NCBI RefSeq assembly: GCF_900142535.1
Contig: NZ_FRBE01000019.1
Span: 1-64,000 of the forward strand
Reading direction: 5' to 3'
Length of the DNA stretch: 64,000 nt
Source: Fibrobacter sp. UWEL
Lineage (GTDB): Bacteria; Fibrobacterota; Fibrobacteria; Fibrobacterales; Fibrobacteraceae
Shown here: in pieces, positions 23,729-33,400 of the stretch
How positions within the stretch are numbered: the stretch's first letter is position 1
Layout of the letters: each line of letters opens with the position of its first letter
Program-made: the position numbers and the translations under genes
Notes under the pieces: model-generated
What the model was told of the DNA's origin: nothing
The model's database searches: none
Seen by the model: only the letters and a program-made list of their open reading frames with translations

Positions 23729-24469
23729 ATGGGTAAATTAACTGGTAAGAAGGCTATTGTCACTGGTGCCTCCCGTGGTATCGGTCTGGCTATTGCAACT
23801 GAACTGGCTAGCCAGGGTGCCGATGTGGCAATCCTCTCCACTTCCGTCAAGGAAGAACTGGCTGCCAAGCTCTCCGCCGAACTGGGTGTGCAGGTCAAGA
23901 GCTATGCTTGCGACGTGGGCAACTCCGAAACTGTTCAGGAAGTTTTCAAGCAGATCATTGCTGACATGGGTACCGTGGACATCCTGGTGAACAACGCCGG
24001 CATTACCCGCGACGGTCTCCTGATGCGCATGAAGGACGAAGACTTCGACGCTGTCATCCAGACCAACCTCCGCTCCGTGTTCCTCTGCACTCGCGCCGTA
24101 GCTCGCACCATGATGGGCAAGCGTACCGGCCGTATCGTGAACATTACCAGCATTAACGCAATCCGCGGTCAGGCTGGTCAGGCCAACTATGCCGGTGCTA
24201 AGGCTGGCGTTATCGGTATGACCAAGTCCAACGCTATGGAATTCGCTTCCCGCGGCATTACCGTGAACGCAGTGGCTCCTGGCTTTATCGGCACCGACAT
24301 GACCGCCAAGATGGACGACGCAACTAAGGAAAAGTACGCCGCATCTATCCCCCTGCAGCGCATTGGCAACCCGGAAGACGTGGCTAAGGCTGTAGCATTC
24401 CTGGCATCCGACGACGCATCCTACATTACCGGACAGGTATTGGGCGTTGACGGGGGCTTGAACGCTTAA
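23729..24469 (+). CDS. fabG: 3-oxoacyl-ACP reductase
   Basis: This 246-residue SDR reduces beta-ketoacyl-ACP with NADPH in fatty-acid elongation. It has TGASRGIG (12-19), NNAGITRDGLL, the catalytic NITS Ser and YAGAKAG Tyr/Lys pair, and the FabG-specific C-terminus TGQVLGVDGG. Position between fabD and acpP supports fabG over other SDRs. AACAGAGGG lies upstream of the ATG. Confidence 0.96.
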   Translation: MGKLTGKKAIVTGASRGIGLAIATELASQGADVAILSTSVKEELAAKLSAELGVQVKSYACDVGNSETVQEVFKQIIADMGTVDILVNNAGITRDGLLMRMKDEDFDAVIQTNLRSVFLCTRAVARTMMGKRTGRIVNITSINAIRGQAGQANYAGAKAGVIGMTKSNAMEFASRGITVNAVAPGFIGTDMTAKMDDATKEKYAASIPLQRIGNPEDVAKAVAFLASDDASYITGQVLGVDGGLNA

Positions 24470-24522
24470 GGATTTTTTATTAAATTTTAACACAAACACT
24501 TAATCCAAAAATGGAGTATACA

Positions 24523-24762
24523 ATGAACGAAGAAATTTTTAAGAAGGTAACCGACGTTATCGTTGCCAAGCTGGAAGTCAAGGCTGAAGATGTGAAGCCT
24601 GAATCCGAATTCAGCAACGACCTCGGCGCTGACTCTCTCGACCGCGTCGAACTGGTTATGGCTCTCGAAGACGAATTCGAAGTCGAAATCCTCGACTCCG
24701 ATGCAGAAAAGTTCCAGAAGGTTTCCGACGTTGTTGCCTTCATCGAATCCAAGAAGGCTTAA
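24523..24762 (+). CDS. acpP: acyl carrier protein
   Basis: A 79-residue acidic ACP. The phosphopantetheine attachment serine is Ser38 in [11 protein letters not shown]. The ATG at 24523 is preferred over one at 24511, because GGAG lies 7 nt before it and the product then begins MNEEIFKKV as in other ACPs. It carries the growing acyl chain for the enzymes encoded upstream and is followed by a terminator. Confidence 0.97.
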   Translation: MNEEIFKKVTDVIVAKLEVKAEDVKPESEFSNDLGADSLDRVELVMALEDEFEVEILDSDAEKFQKVSDVVAFIESKKA

Positions 24763-24791
24763 TTTTTAAGCTTCCCGATTTTGAGGAATTG

Positions 24792-24830
24792 AAAACGGTC
24801 CCTGGTGCTAACCGGGGCCGTTTTATTTTT
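24792..24830 (+). terminator. rho-independent terminator after acpP
   Basis: AAAACGGtCCC and GGGgCCGTTTT form a long stem followed by ATTTTT. The flanking A-run and T-run would allow action in both directions. Confidence 0.85.
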
Positions 24831-24835
24831 TAGAT

Positions 24836-24863
24836 GTCATTCCCGGCTTGACCGGGAATCTGG
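24836..24863 (+). repeat. interspersed palindrome, GTCATTCCCGG variant
   Basis: GTCATTCCCGG-cttga-CCGGGAATCTGG is a compensated variant of 22529-22556 (both arms changed together), which indicates selection or maintenance of the hairpin. Confidence 0.8.
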
Positions 24864-24878
24864 CTGTTTTTTTAAGAC

Positions 24879-24906
24879 GTCATCCTGAACGAAGTGAAGG
24901 ATCCAG
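24879..24906 (+). repeat. GTCATCCTGA...GAAGGATCC repeat
   Basis: GTCATCCTGAACGAAG-TGAAGGATCCAG contains the short arms ATCCT/AGGAT. A related, longer copy lies at 25816-25857. This repeat type is common between genes in many bacteria. Confidence 0.65.
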
Positions 24907-24976
24907 TGACGCATATTTTTTAACTTTCCTTTATAATCACAAGCGGGATGTTCCTGCTGACTCATAGGAGACAAAT

Positions 24977-25798
24977 TTGGAAAACGAAAACTTATTGCAT
25001 AAGGTTTTAAAGCTCTGGTTTCGCCAGAAGTCCGAAGGCGGGCTTGAGGCAAAGCTTGGGTACAGATTCAGAGATCCGGAACTTCTGGCTCACGCTCTGG
25101 TCCACCGTTCATTCCTTATGGGCAAGGATTTGCCCTACGAGAATAACAACGAACGTCTGGAATTCCTGGGCGACTCCGTGCTCAACATGTTGACCACCGA
25201 GTATCTGTACCGAAACTATCCCAACGACCCCGAAGGTGACCTGTCCAAGCGCAAGAGTGCCATTGTATCGGGTCATGCCTGCGCCCAGTCCAGTAAGGAA
25301 TGGGACCTGGACGAATACATCCGCATCGGCAAGGCCGAGATGAAAATGTCCGGTCGCGGTAAGGAAACCATCCTGGCGGATGCCTACGAAGCAGTTCTCG
25401 GGGCTGTGTATCTGGATGGCGGTCTGGAAGAAGTTCGTGCCATCCTGAATAAGTTCCACTTCCCCCGCATCAAGGACATTATTGTGGCAAACGATTTCGT
25501 GAACCACAAGAGCGCCCTTCTGGAATACTTGCAGGGCAAGCGCCGTACTTCTCCGGAGTATGTCCTCATTGGTGAGACCGGTCCGGAACACCAGAAGGAA
25601 TTCACCACGGAAGTCCATATCAACGATAAGACTTATGGCCGCGGTGCAGGTCCCAACAAGAAGACCGCAGAACAGGAAGCTGCCCGCGTAAGCCTGGAAA
25701 TGCTCCTGGCCGAAGACGCCGCTGCCGCTGCCGAAGAAGCAAACAAACCCGCTCCCGCAAAGGTTAAACCCGCAGCTCGCCACGCTGGACTTCCTTAA
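24977..25798 (+). CDS. rnc: ribonuclease III
   Basis: This 273-residue RNase III cleaves double-stranded RNA (rRNA precursors, structured mRNAs). The catalytic signature NERLEFLGDSVLN lies at about 54-66, the second acidic pair in ADAYEAVLGAVYLDGG, and the dsRNA-binding domain at about 180-245 (with GRGAGPNKKTAEQEAARVSL). A 30-residue Ala/Pro/Lys-rich tail is extra relative to the family norm. The start is TTG, with AGGAG 6-7 nt upstream. Position after acpP is the common bacterial order. Two palindromic repeats lie between acpP and this gene. Confidence 0.96.
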   Translation: MENENLLHKVLKLWFRQKSEGGLEAKLGYRFRDPELLAHALVHRSFLMGKDLPYENNNERLEFLGDSVLNMLTTEYLYRNYPNDPEGDLSKRKSAIVSGHACAQSSKEWDLDEYIRIGKAEMKMSGRGKETILADAYEAVLGAVYLDGGLEEVRAILNKFHFPRIKDIIVANDFVNHKSALLEYLQGKRRTSPEYVLIGETGPEHQKEFTTEVHINDKTYGRGAGPNKKTAEQEAARVSLEMLLAEDAAAAAEEANKPAPAKVKPAARHAGLP

Positions 25799-25815
25799 TT
25801 GTTTAGCCTGACTAT

Positions 25816-25857
25816 GTCATCCTGAGCGAAGAACCGAAGGTTCGTAGTCGAAGGATC
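25816..25857 (+). repeat. GTCATCCTGA...GAAGGATC repeat, long copy
   Basis: GTCATCCTGAGCGAAG, an inserted small palindrome GAACC-gaa-GGTTC, then GTCGAAGGATC. It is placed between rnc and the binding-protein gene. Confidence 0.65.
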
Positions 25858-25890
25858 TTTTGGCGAAAACGTTTTTATTTGAGACTGATT

Positions 25891-27690
25891 ATGAAGATGT
25901 ATAAGAATGTGATTGGCCTGGTTGCCGTAGCAACTCTTGCTTTTGGTCTGGCTGCTTGCAACGATTCCAAGGAATCTAAGAAAAAGGGTGCCTCCGTTTC
26001 CGAAGCGGATTGCCCGGCTCTTGCTGATGATCCCGAAGCTACCGGCGAATTTGACCCCATTGCCTCCAAGGATGCTCGCCCCTGCGGTTCCATTACCTTG
26101 TGGGGCTCCGCCATGCCTAAGTCCTTTAACATGTGGGAAGACTACAACAGTTTCTCCGCAGAACTCATGGGCATGATGTACGAACCTCTGGTTTCCCTCC
26201 ACACCACGGAAGACCGTGAAGTGGGCGTCCTGGCTGACAGCTGGACCGTGGGGGAGGATGGCAGGACCTTTACCTTCCATGTGGATGCTCGCGCCAAGTG
26301 GAGTGATGGCAAGCCCGTCACCGCCGAAGACGTCCAGTTCTACTACGATGTCATCATGGACGAAAAGAACCTCACGCCCATTTTCAAGGTGGGGCTCTCC
26401 CGCTTTGACCGTCCGGAAGTGGTCGATGCCCAGACCATCAAGATGGTGGCGAAGGAAACTCACTGGGGTAACTTCTGGGAAGCTGCCGGCATGCTGGCTT
26501 TCCCCAAGCACGTTTGGCAGGGCAAGGACTTTAACCAGATCCGTTACGAATTCCCTGTGGTCAGCGGACCCTACAAGATCAAGACATTCCGTGAAGATCG
26601 TTACGTGGAATTGGCCCGCCGTGCAGACTGGTGGGGATTCAAGAAGAACTGGAACCGCGGTAAGTACAACTTCCAGAAGATTCGTTACCGCTTCATGAAC
26701 GACCAGACCAAGGCTCTGGAAGCTTTCAAGAAGCAGGACTTTAACGCCTACGCCATTTATACCAGCAGCATCTGGATGAAGCAGACTGATTTTGATGCCG
26801 TCCAGAAGGGTTGGGCCGTCAAGCAGCGCATTTATAACAAGGAACCCATCGGGTTCCAGGGTATGGCGATTAACCTGCGCAAGCCGGAATATCAGGATGT
26901 TCGCGTCCGTAAGGCTTTGAACTACTTGCTGAATCGCGAAGCCATGAACGAAAAGTACATGTATGGTCAGTACTTCCTGCAGAACAGCTACTATCCGGAT
27001 CTGTGGCCGAATAATACCAACCCGACGGCAACCATGTACAGTTACAATCCGGACCAGGCACGCGCCCTCTTTGCTGAAGCTGGCTATAAAGTCAATGCCG
27101 AAGGCGTTCTGGAAAAGGATGGCAAACCTTTCAAGATTAACTTCATCACCAGCAGTGAAGACCTCCGTCACCTGACTCTCTTCCAGGAAGACTTGAAGAA
27201 GGTGGGCGTGGTGGCTACCATCGAAAAGATGAGCCAGAGCACTCTCCGCAAGCGTTTGGACGATGCTGACTTTGACCTCTACTGGGTGAACTGGGGCGCT
27301 GGCCGTCTCCGCGATCCGGAAGCCAGCTGGTCCTCTGAAACTGCCCTCCAGAAGGGAACCAACAACTTGAGTGGTCTCCAGGATGCTGTGGTGGATAGCC
27401 TCATTAACTTGCAGAAGACCGAATTCGATCTGGCCAAACGCAACGAAATCCTGAAGGCTCTGGATAACCGCCTTTCTGAAATCGTTCCCTACGTTCTCAT
27501 GTGGCAGTGCGATCATCATCGCATCCTGTACTGGAACCGCTACGGCATGCCCGAAAAGGTGCTGGACAATTTCAACCGCGAAGATGCCATCCCTGTTTAC
27601 TGGTGGTTGGATCCCGCCAAGTCCGCAGCCCTCGACAAGGCCATGAAGGAAGGCTCAAACCTGCCCATTCCCGCCTATGATATTAAATAA
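25891..27690 (+). CDS. peptide-type ABC transporter substrate-binding lipoprotein (SBP family 5)
   Basis: The ATG at 25891 gives a lipoprotein signal with lipobox GLAAC (Cys23). The roughly 600-residue mature protein is an extracellular solute-binding protein family 5 member (DppA/OppA fold), with MYEPLVSLHTTEDREVGVLA, WTVGEDGRTFTFHVDARAKW SDG and DVRVRKALNYLLNRE at the expected places. The WGSAMPKSFNMWED opening is similar to YejA-type binding proteins. Such proteins deliver oligopeptides or sugars to an ABC importer. No permease or ATPase genes are adjacent, so it is an orphan that must serve a transporter encoded elsewhere or have another role. The 3' end meets a bidirectional terminator. 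Confidence 0.9.
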   Translation: MKMYKNVIGLVAVATLAFGLAACNDSKESKKKGASVSEADCPALADDPEATGEFDPIASKDARPCGSITLWGSAMPKSFNMWEDYNSFSAELMGMMYEPLVSLHTTEDREVGVLADSWTVGEDGRTFTFHVDARAKWSDGKPVTAEDVQFYYDVIMDEKNLTPIFKVGLSRFDRPEVVDAQTIKMVAKETHWGNFWEAAGMLAFPKHVWQGKDFNQIRYEFPVVSGPYKIKTFREDRYVELARRADWWGFKKNWNRGKYNFQKIRYRFMNDQTKALEAFKKQDFNAYAIYTSSIWMKQTDFDAVQKGWAVKQRIYNKEPIGFQGMAINLRKPEYQDVRVRKALNYLLNREAMNEKYMYGQYFLQNSYYPDLWPNNTNPTATMYSYNPDQARALFAEAGYKVNAEGVLEKDGKPFKINFITSSEDLRHLTLFQEDLKKVGVVATIEKMSQSTLRKRLDDADFDLYWVNWGAGRLRDPEASWSSETALQKGTNNLSGLQDAVVDSLINLQKTEFDLAKRNEILKALDNRLSEIVPYVLMWQCDHHRILYWNRYGMPEKVLDNFNREDAIPVYWWLDPAKSAALDKAMKEGSNLPIPAYDIK

Positions 27691-27693
27691 TCC

Positions 27694-27722
27694 TTTGAGG
27701 AGGTGCTTTAGCACCCCTCAAA
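27694..27722. repeat. hairpin element with GCTTTAGC core
   Basis: TTTGAGG-a-GGTGCT-tt-AGCACC-CCTCAAA has the same design (7-bp outer stem, bulged A, 6-bp inner stem, TT loop) as 13040-13068. It lies 3 bp after the binding-protein stop codon. Confidence 0.8.
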
Positions 27723-27724
27723 TA

Positions 27725-27778
27725 GAAAAAGGACGAGCTAAACAAGTCAAAGACTTGTGAAGGCTCGTCCTTTTTTTT
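27725..27778. terminator. bidirectional terminator
   Basis: AAAAAGGACGAGC pairs with GCTCGTCCTTTTT around an inner stem ACAAGT/ACTTGT. The A-run and T-run let it serve both the plus-strand binding-protein gene and the minus-strand barrel gene. Confidence 0.88.
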
Positions 27779-27810
27779 CGGGGGTCTTGGGGTGCCCCCC
27801 CCCTACGTCA

Positions 27811-28647
27811 TTATAAAAATAATTCGCAGCCCATGTAAAGGCCGGTGGCTTCGCCGTCCATACGATGGATGTTGCCGTCGTTGTTGGCGCCTTCGTAATC
27901 TTCGTTACGGAAGATCAGGTGTGCCTTCACGGTAATCATGGGGTTAATGGCGTACTGGGCGCCCAGCCACAGGTTAAACTGGGTGGTGCCGTTATCGTCA
28001 TAGCCGTAGTCATGGGAGTCACGATCGTTCTCGTATTCACTTTCGGTCAGACGATACTTCATCTTGAGGCCCAGATAAGGAGCAAGACCCTTTACAGTAG
28101 GAATTTCATAGCGGGCTTCTGCACCCATATGGATGTCCAGACCGCGTTCATGGTTGTCGTGTTCAAATCCCCAGTAGAGACCTCCTTCCACGCCAAATTG
28201 AAAACCCTGCACACCGGTGGGCAGAGAGAACTGTGCACCGCCATAGAGGGAAAGTTCGTCGTTGGTGGGTCGGGTGGTGCCCACGCCGTCGTAGTCGTCG
28301 TTGCCGGTGGGGAGGTTGATGTCCAGGAATGCGGTTACCATGGGGGCCACTTCAAAACGAACCCCGAGGGTCATGTCCGTCAGGCCGTTGCCTCCGTTGG
28401 CACAGCCGCTGCAATCGGTTTCGCCCCAGAACTGGTAACCGAAATTCTGCAGGGAGATTTCCAGACCCTTGATAACGCTGAAACGTGCGCCAATCTTAAG
28501 TCCCATCTGGCTCCAGTCATCGTCGGCGTCATAATAAATGCCGCCCTTGAAGGAAGCCTTGCCTGCGTCCTGTACGGGATAGTAATCCCAGGTTGCAAAA
28601 GATGCGGTGGCAGCCATTGCTGCTGCAATTGCGATTTTCTTGAGCAT
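27811..28647 (-). CDS. outer-membrane beta-barrel protein (paralogue A)
   Basis: The start at 28647 has GGAG 8 nt upstream. A signal peptide (MLKKIAIAAAMAATASFA) is followed by TWDYYPV. The 260-residue mature protein alternates polar and hydrophobic residues with many aromatic strand ends and closes in ELFL, which is typical of outer-membrane barrels. Negatively charged Asp-rich loops (DDDWSQ, NDDYDGVG) occur. A pair of cysteines (DCSGCANGG) lies in one loop. It is paralogous to the next gene upstream (shared ATASFATWD start and a G-x-Y-x-D plan). A channel or structural role is likely; no transported compound can be named. Confidence 0.75.
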   Translation of the reverse strand: MLKKIAIAAAMAATASFATWDYYPVQDAGKASFKGGIYYDADDDWSQMGLKIGARFSVIKGLEISLQNFGYQFWGETDCSGCANGGNGLTDMTLGVRFEVAPMVTAFLDINLPTGNDDYDGVGTTRPTNDELSLYGGAQFSLPTGVQGFQFGVEGGLYWGFEHDNHERGLDIHMGAEARYEIPTVKGLAPYLGLKMKYRLTESEYENDRDSHDYGYDDNGTTQFNLWLGAQYAINPMITVKAHLIFRNEDYEGANNDGNIHRMDGEATGLYMGCELFL

Positions 28648-28682
28648 ATGAATCTCCATAAATTCCAATGCCAACAAATTAG

Positions 28683-28711
28683 AAAAAGCACCCGGCTATT
28701 GCCGAGTGCTT
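28683..28711 (-). terminator. rho-independent terminator
   Basis: On the minus strand AAGCACtCGG-caatag-CCGgGTGCTTTTT, 35 bp after the stop codon of the barrel gene at 28747. Confidence 0.85.
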
Positions 28712-28746
28712 CTTGTAAAACTTACGTTTCTTAAGTTCTGTAATTG

Positions 28747-29496
28747 TTAGAACTTGAAGGAAGCGTTGAAGTCGATGGACATCGGAGTGTCCTTACCGTA
28801 GTAGTCTTCACCTACGCCGAAACCGAAGGAAAGGTCAAGACCGATCTGTTCGGTAGCTGCGTAGCCAGCACCAACGTAGATCCAGAGGCCCAGATCGCCG
28901 GAATCATCGAATTCAATATTGCCGGCTTCAGTATCGGTAACCTTGATGTTTGCATCAAGGCCAACGTACGGGGTCAGCTGCGGCATAACTGCGAAATCCA
29001 ATTCTGCGCCAACATTTACTTCGTAAGCCGGAGTATACTTGTCGTCGCCTTCGGTTTCAAACTTGAAGCCAGCTTCAGAACCGAGGGAGATCATCTGGTT
29101 GAGACCGGTAGAGAACTGCACACCAGCGTGGATGCCGAGGCCGTCGCCGTCAATTTCTTCTTCGCCAACAGGGAGAATGAAGTCGGCGAATGCGTTCATG
29201 GTGGGCATGAACTGGTAGCGAACCATAAGCGGAAGGTTACGGAGGCCATCAGCGCCATCGTTGCCATCATAGTCGGACATAACGCGGTACGGAATCTTCA
29301 AGCCCAGTTCCAAGCCCTGAACGACAGTGTAGCGAGCGCCTGCATAGATGTCGAGGCCACTCCAGTCGCCCTGCATCATGTAGTTCACGCCAACCTTGGC
29401 CTGGCCCTTGTTTGCTTCGAGAACGGGGAACTTGTCCCAAGTTGCGAAAGATGCGGTTGCTGCGAGAGCGCCTGCAAGTGCGATTTTCTTAATCAT
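28747..29496 (-). CDS. outer-membrane beta-barrel protein (paralogue B)
   Basis: This 249-residue exported barrel-type protein (signal MIKKIALAGALAATASFA, then TWDKFPVLEANKGQ) ends in NASFKF; a terminal Phe is the classic outer-membrane insertion signal. Alternating strands and Gly/Asp-rich loops continue throughout. It is similar in start and spacing to the barrel gene at 27811-28647 and unlike the smaller one at 29549-30133. Each of the three has its own leader and probably its own transcript. A transport function is assumed, not shown. Confidence 0.78.
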   Translation of the reverse strand: MIKKIALAGALAATASFATWDKFPVLEANKGQAKVGVNYMMQGDWSGLDIYAGARYTVVQGLELGLKIPYRVMSDYDGNDGADGLRNLPLMVRYQFMPTMNAFADFILPVGEEEIDGDGLGIHAGVQFSTGLNQMISLGSEAGFKFETEGDDKYTPAYEVNVGAELDFAVMPQLTPYVGLDANIKVTDTEAGNIEFDDSGDLGLWIYVGAGYAATEQIGLDLSFGFGVGEDYYGKDTPMSIDFNASFKF

Positions 29497-29548
29497 TTTT
29501 TATGTCTCCTTAGATGTTGGGATTAAAATTCTGAGGGATTTGGTAAAA

Positions 29549-30133
29549 TTAGAACCAGTAGGTTGCGCCCAGAGCGAACTGGAGGTTCTTTGCGTTAACT
29601 TCGACGTCCTTGCCAAGAGGGTTCTCGATGTCGGCAACCATGTTGGTAAGACCCAGGTTCACGCGGAAGTCGATGTCTACGAAGGGAACGATGCCGGTAC
29701 CAACGCCGAATGCCAGGCCGAATTCAAAAGTATTGAAGTAGTCGTCGTTGAATTCAACTTCGTTGCCATCATCGTCTTCTCCAGAAACGCTCAGGTTGAG
29801 TGCGAAGGTGGGACCTGCTTCCACATAGAGGATGGGGAGGAGAGAGAGACGGACCAGAACGGGAACTTCCAATGCCCATTCGGTGAGAGTTGCGTCGTTA
29901 TCGTCGGTCATGTTACGCATATCGATCAATACTTCCGGTGCTACGGTGATGGGCAACAGGGGAAGGGAAATCTTCATGCCAAGGCCTGCACTGAAACCAA
30001 TGCCTGTTTCAGCGTTTTCAGCATCGTCACCCCAAAGGGTGCTCATATTTGCAGCGGCGTGTACGCCAAAGTTAATCTGTGCGAAAGAGAAGCTTGCAAC
30101 CATGAGGGCTGCGATAAGGATCTTCTTGAACAT
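29549..30133 (-). CDS. small outer-membrane beta-barrel protein
   Basis: This 194-residue exported protein has the signal MFKKILIAALMVASFSFA and a mature start QINFGVHAAANMSTL. It matches the PorT/OmpW-like small barrel pattern of the FCB group, with ISLPLLPITVAPEV, ILYVEAGPTFAL strands and a C-terminal ALGATYWF ending in Phe. An acidic loop (SGEDDDGNEVEFNDD) near residue 120 faces outward. The function is unknown. Confidence 0.75.
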   Translation of the reverse strand: MFKKILIAALMVASFSFAQINFGVHAAANMSTLWGDDAENAETGIGFSAGLGMKISLPLLPITVAPEVLIDMRNMTDDNDATLTEWALEVPVLVRLSLLPILYVEAGPTFALNLSVSGEDDDGNEVEFNDDYFNTFEFGLAFGVGTGIVPFVDIDFRVNLGLTNMVADIENPLGKDVEVNAKNLQFALGATYWF

Positions 30134-30313
30134 AATTTTCCTTGATGGATGGTTGATATTTAAAGTTCTGTTTACAATTTAATATTAGTTCCTGCAGGTT
30201 GCAAGGTATTTGTTACAAAAATGTGATATTATTCAAACCTGCTAACTTGTTGATATTCAATGGATTGGCGATTTGTTTGGAATTGTGCGGGTTGCAGGGG
30301 GCTTTTGGGGTTG

Positions 30314-30355
30314 TTCCATGTCACAATGGAATATCATTTGACGTTCGTCACGTGA
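30314..30355. promoter_or_regulatory. cluster of small palindromes before the first giant gene
   Basis: TTCCAT-gtcaca-ATGGAA (30314-30331), GACG-tt-CGTC (30340-30349) and TCACGTGA (30348-30355) lie just before a candidate promoter. They look like regulator-binding sites, but no regulator is identified. Confidence 0.35.
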
Positions 30356-30358
30356 TAA

Positions 30359-30387
30359 ATTGCGGAAAAAAGCATATCTTTATTTTG
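30359..30387 (+). promoter_or_regulatory. candidate promoter of the first giant gene
   Basis: ATTG (30359-30362), 18 nt, TATTTTG (30381-30387), a slightly short version of the TAnnTTTG element, 28 bp before the start codon. Confidence 0.4.
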
Positions 30388-30414
30388 TAAAAAATTGTTT
30401 CCATGAGGAATACT

Positions 30415-33400
30415 ATGAAATTAAGATTGTCTACTATTGGGGCTTCCCTGCTGCTCTTGGCCGGTGCAGCATCCGCTGTTAACGGAAGTGGATATTACAA
30501 TCTCATTTCTGTCGGTGGTGTTTATTATTTGACTCAGGATGCTAATTCCTGTAATGTAGCCTCGCAAAAGGTTTCCGTTCTAGGAGAAACCTTAACTACT
30601 TATGCTTATACCAATCCTTATCCTAACACCGGCTACGGGGTTGGGTATACGATGGGTGTTACCAATGGCAAGACTGGAGCTGAGCTGAAGTCTGGTTGGT
30701 GTACCGCTTCTGCTAAGGATACTCCGAAAAATCTTTATTCTCTGTTGAAGACGAGCTGGATTGACGCTCAGGGTGTTTGGAGTATTACGGATCTTAATCT
30801 TGGCTCCAATCTGGATTTGGCCGGTTTTGATGAGGATGGAAAGTGCGTCAATCCTCATAAGCCTCTGCCGACCGTGGTGGATAAGGGAATTAAGGGTAAC
30901 GGCTATACCATTAAGAATCTCTGCTACGAAACCGACAAAATGACCGGAGCAGTGGGATTTATCTCTGAAATCAAAAAGGGTAATTATCTCAATATTAACT
31001 TCGACGGGGTAAAAATTGCCGTTAAGGGTACTAGCAAGGACGGTAAGGATTACTACCCGGTAGGAACTTTGGCTGGTGTGATTGATTCCGCCAATGTAGG
31101 TTCCATTGCCGTTTCCAACGTCTCTATTGACGCACCCTTTGCTGGTGGTATCGTTGGTTTGGTGTCTAATGCTACCGTGGCAAATTCTCGTGCTACAGAA
31201 AATGTTTCCATTACTAACTCTCTGCCTATTACCACAGGTTACGCTGGATCCAGCACGATTGATCTTGCAACTCCTTATGGTGTGTTCTTGGGTGGTATTG
31301 CGGGTGTATCTACCCGTAGTAATGCGGTCAAAGCCGACGCTTCCTTGAAAGCTGATACCGCCTTGGTGACTGTTCAAGATCATGCGACTGGTCATCGCTC
31401 TGCCTTGGGTGGCGCTGTAGGTATGATATTCGCTAGCCTGGATACCTATACTGGCATTCACGTAATTAGCAAAGATAACGAAAAAACCAACATTTCTGGC
31501 GGTAGCGCCATGGGCGGCATCGTTGGTTATTCTTCCATCCTTTATGTGAACAATTCGCAGATTGCTGCTGATACTTGCACTCTGAAACTGGAAAACAGCT
31601 CCTTTACCGGCGAAATTGGCAATGCTTCTTCTTTGGATGATATTGCGATTGGCGGCTTGGTGGGACGCGATTCTGTGGTTTCCCAAACAAAGCTCAATAT
31701 TGCTCGTAGTGTTGCTGATATTACCCTTAAGGATTCCTTGACTACTGCTGGAAACTATCGCTATTTTGCAGGTGGTATCCTGGGCTTCAGTAGCAATTGT
31801 ACAAGTGCTGCTACTGACAAGGATTATCTGGCTATCGAAAAGTCCGTATCCAAGGGCTCTATGGAATTGGCTGGTTCTGATGTAGCTGTGTCGGGGCTTC
31901 ATGCCAAGGCCTACATGGGAGGCATTGCTGGTGCTGCATGCTTTGCTGCGGAAGCCAAGGCTCTCAAGGAAGATACTTCCTCTGTAAAGATTGTTTCCAA
32001 GATTAAGACCACTAATGATACCCTGTTTGTAGGTGGTATTGTTGGCTCCATGAATGTAGGTGACAATAAGGGAATTAATCTTTCTGTATTGTCCTTTACG
32101 GGGAGCATTGCCGTGGAGGATAGCTTAAACGAAATCTATGCAGGTGGTGTTGTTGGTCTGTATCTTGGAGCTAGTGGTGGCAAACCCATTGGTTTTAAGG
32201 ATATTTCTGTTTCCGCTAAGAATCCCGAAACTTCTAAAAGAGGTGACCTGATTACATATAGTGCCAAGGCTGAATCAGCTCCTGCTGGATCCGTGAAGAA
32301 GGGTGTTCGTCTGGGTGGTCTTTGCGGCTATTGCCGAGAAATCAACAATGCTGAAAAAATCAGCATTTATGGCAATATCAATGTTCAGGCTGAATCCAAG
32401 TTTGTTGGCGACTCCCTGTTTGTAGGTGGCCTTGTGGGTCGTTATGAAAATACTGTTGCTGAAATGGTTATCCAGAAAACCAGCACGGTGGGTGACATTG
32501 TGGTAAATGGTAGCGGAACCCTCACTAAGGTAGGCTATTTGCTGGGCTTAGGTCGTCTAGGCTCTAGCTACAAGTTCATTTCCAACTATCACTTTGGTTC
32601 CGACACTGATGTGGATGCTTTCGGTTTCCTGACCCAAAGCGATATAAGCAGTATTGGCTCTGAAATTACGGATTGGACGACTCAGGAAAGTATTTCCTAC
32701 ACCATTCGCAATGGAGAGACCAGCACCTATGGTGAAAATGCTAACAAGAATGGTACCGCTTTGGCTTCTGAAATGCAAAGCAAGAGCTTTGCAAAGTTGA
32801 TGAACGATCCCTTGAGCGGTACAAGGGAAGATCCCTATGTATGGGACTATGAAACAGGTTCCAACGATGGAATGCCGTTCCTTGTGGGTAAAAATGATAA
32901 GCCCGTTACCAATGTGACTACCTATACTGTCACATTCTACCTTGATGATGAGGAAACTACTAGCTATGCAAAGAGATTCCCGGCTGAGGGAGAAGCTGTT
33001 GATCTTCCGGAAAATCCTGTTGTTGAAGGGTATACTTTTGTAGGATGGGATAAGGCTGAATATCTGACAAACGTTACCTCTGACATGAATGTACATGCTG
33101 TATTGAACAAGCAGACATTTACGGTTACGTTCTTTGGATATAACAAGTATACAAAGGACTTCACATGGATGCTAGTCTCTCATGAGAATGTTCCCTATGG
33201 TTCCTATGAATACCCCCCCAATAAGGATGACTATGCTGAATACATCGATGTCATGGAAGGCATGGAGTTTGCTGGATGGGATACTGACGAATATGAGAGT
33301 GTTAAGAGTGACTTGGAAATTCGTCCTGCGTATAAACCGATCACTTATACCGTATCATTCATGAATCAGGACGGCTCTGAAGCATATAGTTCTATTGGTG

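Noticed and set aside
25795-27519. 574-codon minus-strand frame opposite the binding-protein gene
   Set aside because: No recognisable motifs. The plus strand encodes a clear SBP family 5 protein with signal peptide.
30199-30390. 63-codon plus-strand frame before the first giant gene
   Set aside because: It overlaps the palindrome cluster and promoter, has no Shine-Dalgarno site, and its composition is not protein-like.
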